Assembly: GCA_011375275.1 (NCBI GenBank)
Contig: DRLW01000063.1
Location: 1-6,364, forward strand
Direction of reading: 5' to 3'
Length of the DNA stretch: 6,364 bases
From: Bacteroidota bacterium
GTDB taxonomy: Bacteria; Zhuqueibacterota; Zhuqueibacteria; Zhuqueibacterales; Geothermadaptataceae
The notes under the pieces are model-generated. The model saw only the letters and a list, made by a program, of their open reading frames with translations. It did not search any database and was not told the DNA's origin. Shown here piece by piece: positions 6,027-6,364 of the stretch. The position numbers were made by a program, and so were the translations under genes. Each line of letters starts with the position of its first letter. Position 1 is the first letter of the stretch.

Positions 6027-6364
6027 ATGAAAAGAAAACTCTCCACTATATTCGTATTTTTATTTCTGTGCAACATGCTCGCCGCCCAAACCGAGCCGCC
6101 GGCTGCCAGCTCTCCGGCCGCTGTGCGGCAGTATGAACGTTATTTTGCAACCCCGCGCCAGGCGATGTACAATTTCCTTTACTGGCAGAACAATAATCGC
6201 CCTGAAATCGCGGCGGCTGCATTTGGATCAGACCTGGCCCTCGGTGAGAGCGATCGCATCGAACTCGCCCGGCAGCTCAAGCGCATCCTCGACGCGCGCG
6301 GACTGTACCTGTCGCTGGAGAGCTATCCCGATGAGCCGGACTACAAAGACCCCCTGACCGAGCA
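6027..6364 (+). CDS. Partial exported protein, possibly N-terminus of an MscS-family mechanosensitive channel
   Basis: The frame stays open to the window edge, giving 112 residues of an incomplete protein. MKRK followed by a hydrophobic stretch and MLAAQ (17-21) is a Sec signal peptide. The mature part has YFATPRQAMYNFLYW at about 39-53, then an alpha-helical segment with LARQLKRILDARGLYLSLE. From family memory, this TPR..M..FL / LA.QLK.ILD pattern is the extracytoplasmic N-terminal region of some bacterial MscS-like channels, in which membrane helices and the MscS core follow. None of that core lies in the window, so the channel call is an inference; a generic periplasmic protein remains possible. 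The gene starts 100 bp after the transporter stop with no visible terminator between. Confidence 0.55.
   Translation, partial: MKRKLSTIFVFLFLCNMLAAQTEPPAASSPAAVRQYERYFATPRQAMYNFLYWQNNNRPEIAAAAFGSDLALGESDRIELARQLKRILDARGLYLSLESYPDEPDYKDPLTE

Overview
The window looks like bacterial chromosome with about balanced to moderately high GC in genes, all carried on the + strand and read with the standard code. The gene types point to the FCB superphylum or a nearby lineage (Calditrichota, Ignavibacteria or Bacteroidota-like): a secreted zinc-peptidase/TolB-propeller/outer-membrane-barrel fusion, a receiver-DUF4388 protein and a 'GPGT' type NRAMP homologue. The phylum is an inference and no gene in the window settles it.

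Layout. Bases 1-216 hold two tandem 108-bp units, about 93% identical by hand count (8 differences), rich in palindromes; each unit carries two copies of CGCGACAT-NN-ATGTCGCG. They run into further nested inverted repeats up to about 297. Gene 1 (385-3234) encodes a 949-aa exported protein with an HEFTH zinc-peptidase domain, a TolB-like propeller and a probable C-terminal beta-barrel. A 525-bp AT-rich gap (3235-3759) contains two perfect DnaA boxes (TTATCCACA), each with near-matches beside it, flanking AT-rich sequence with several inverted repeats; this resembles a replication origin or another DnaA-binding locus. Gene 2 (3760-4545) is a receiver-DUF4388 (PATAN) protein whose phospho-acceptor Asp is Glu. 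Gene 3 (4646-5926) is a divergent NRAMP-fold transporter lacking the usual metal-ligand Asp, Asn and Met. Gene 4 (6027 to window end) is the N-terminus of an exported protein, possibly a mechanosensitive channel of the MscS family.

How they fit together. Genes 2, 3 and 4 are co-oriented with gaps of exactly 100 bp each and no visible terminator between them, so they could be cotranscribed, but nothing shows a shared pathway. Gene 1 acts at the envelope and is separated from them by the long AT-rich gap. The best candidates for something undescribed are the structured tandem repeat at the left edge, the DnaA-box region, and the transporter with a rebuilt metal site.
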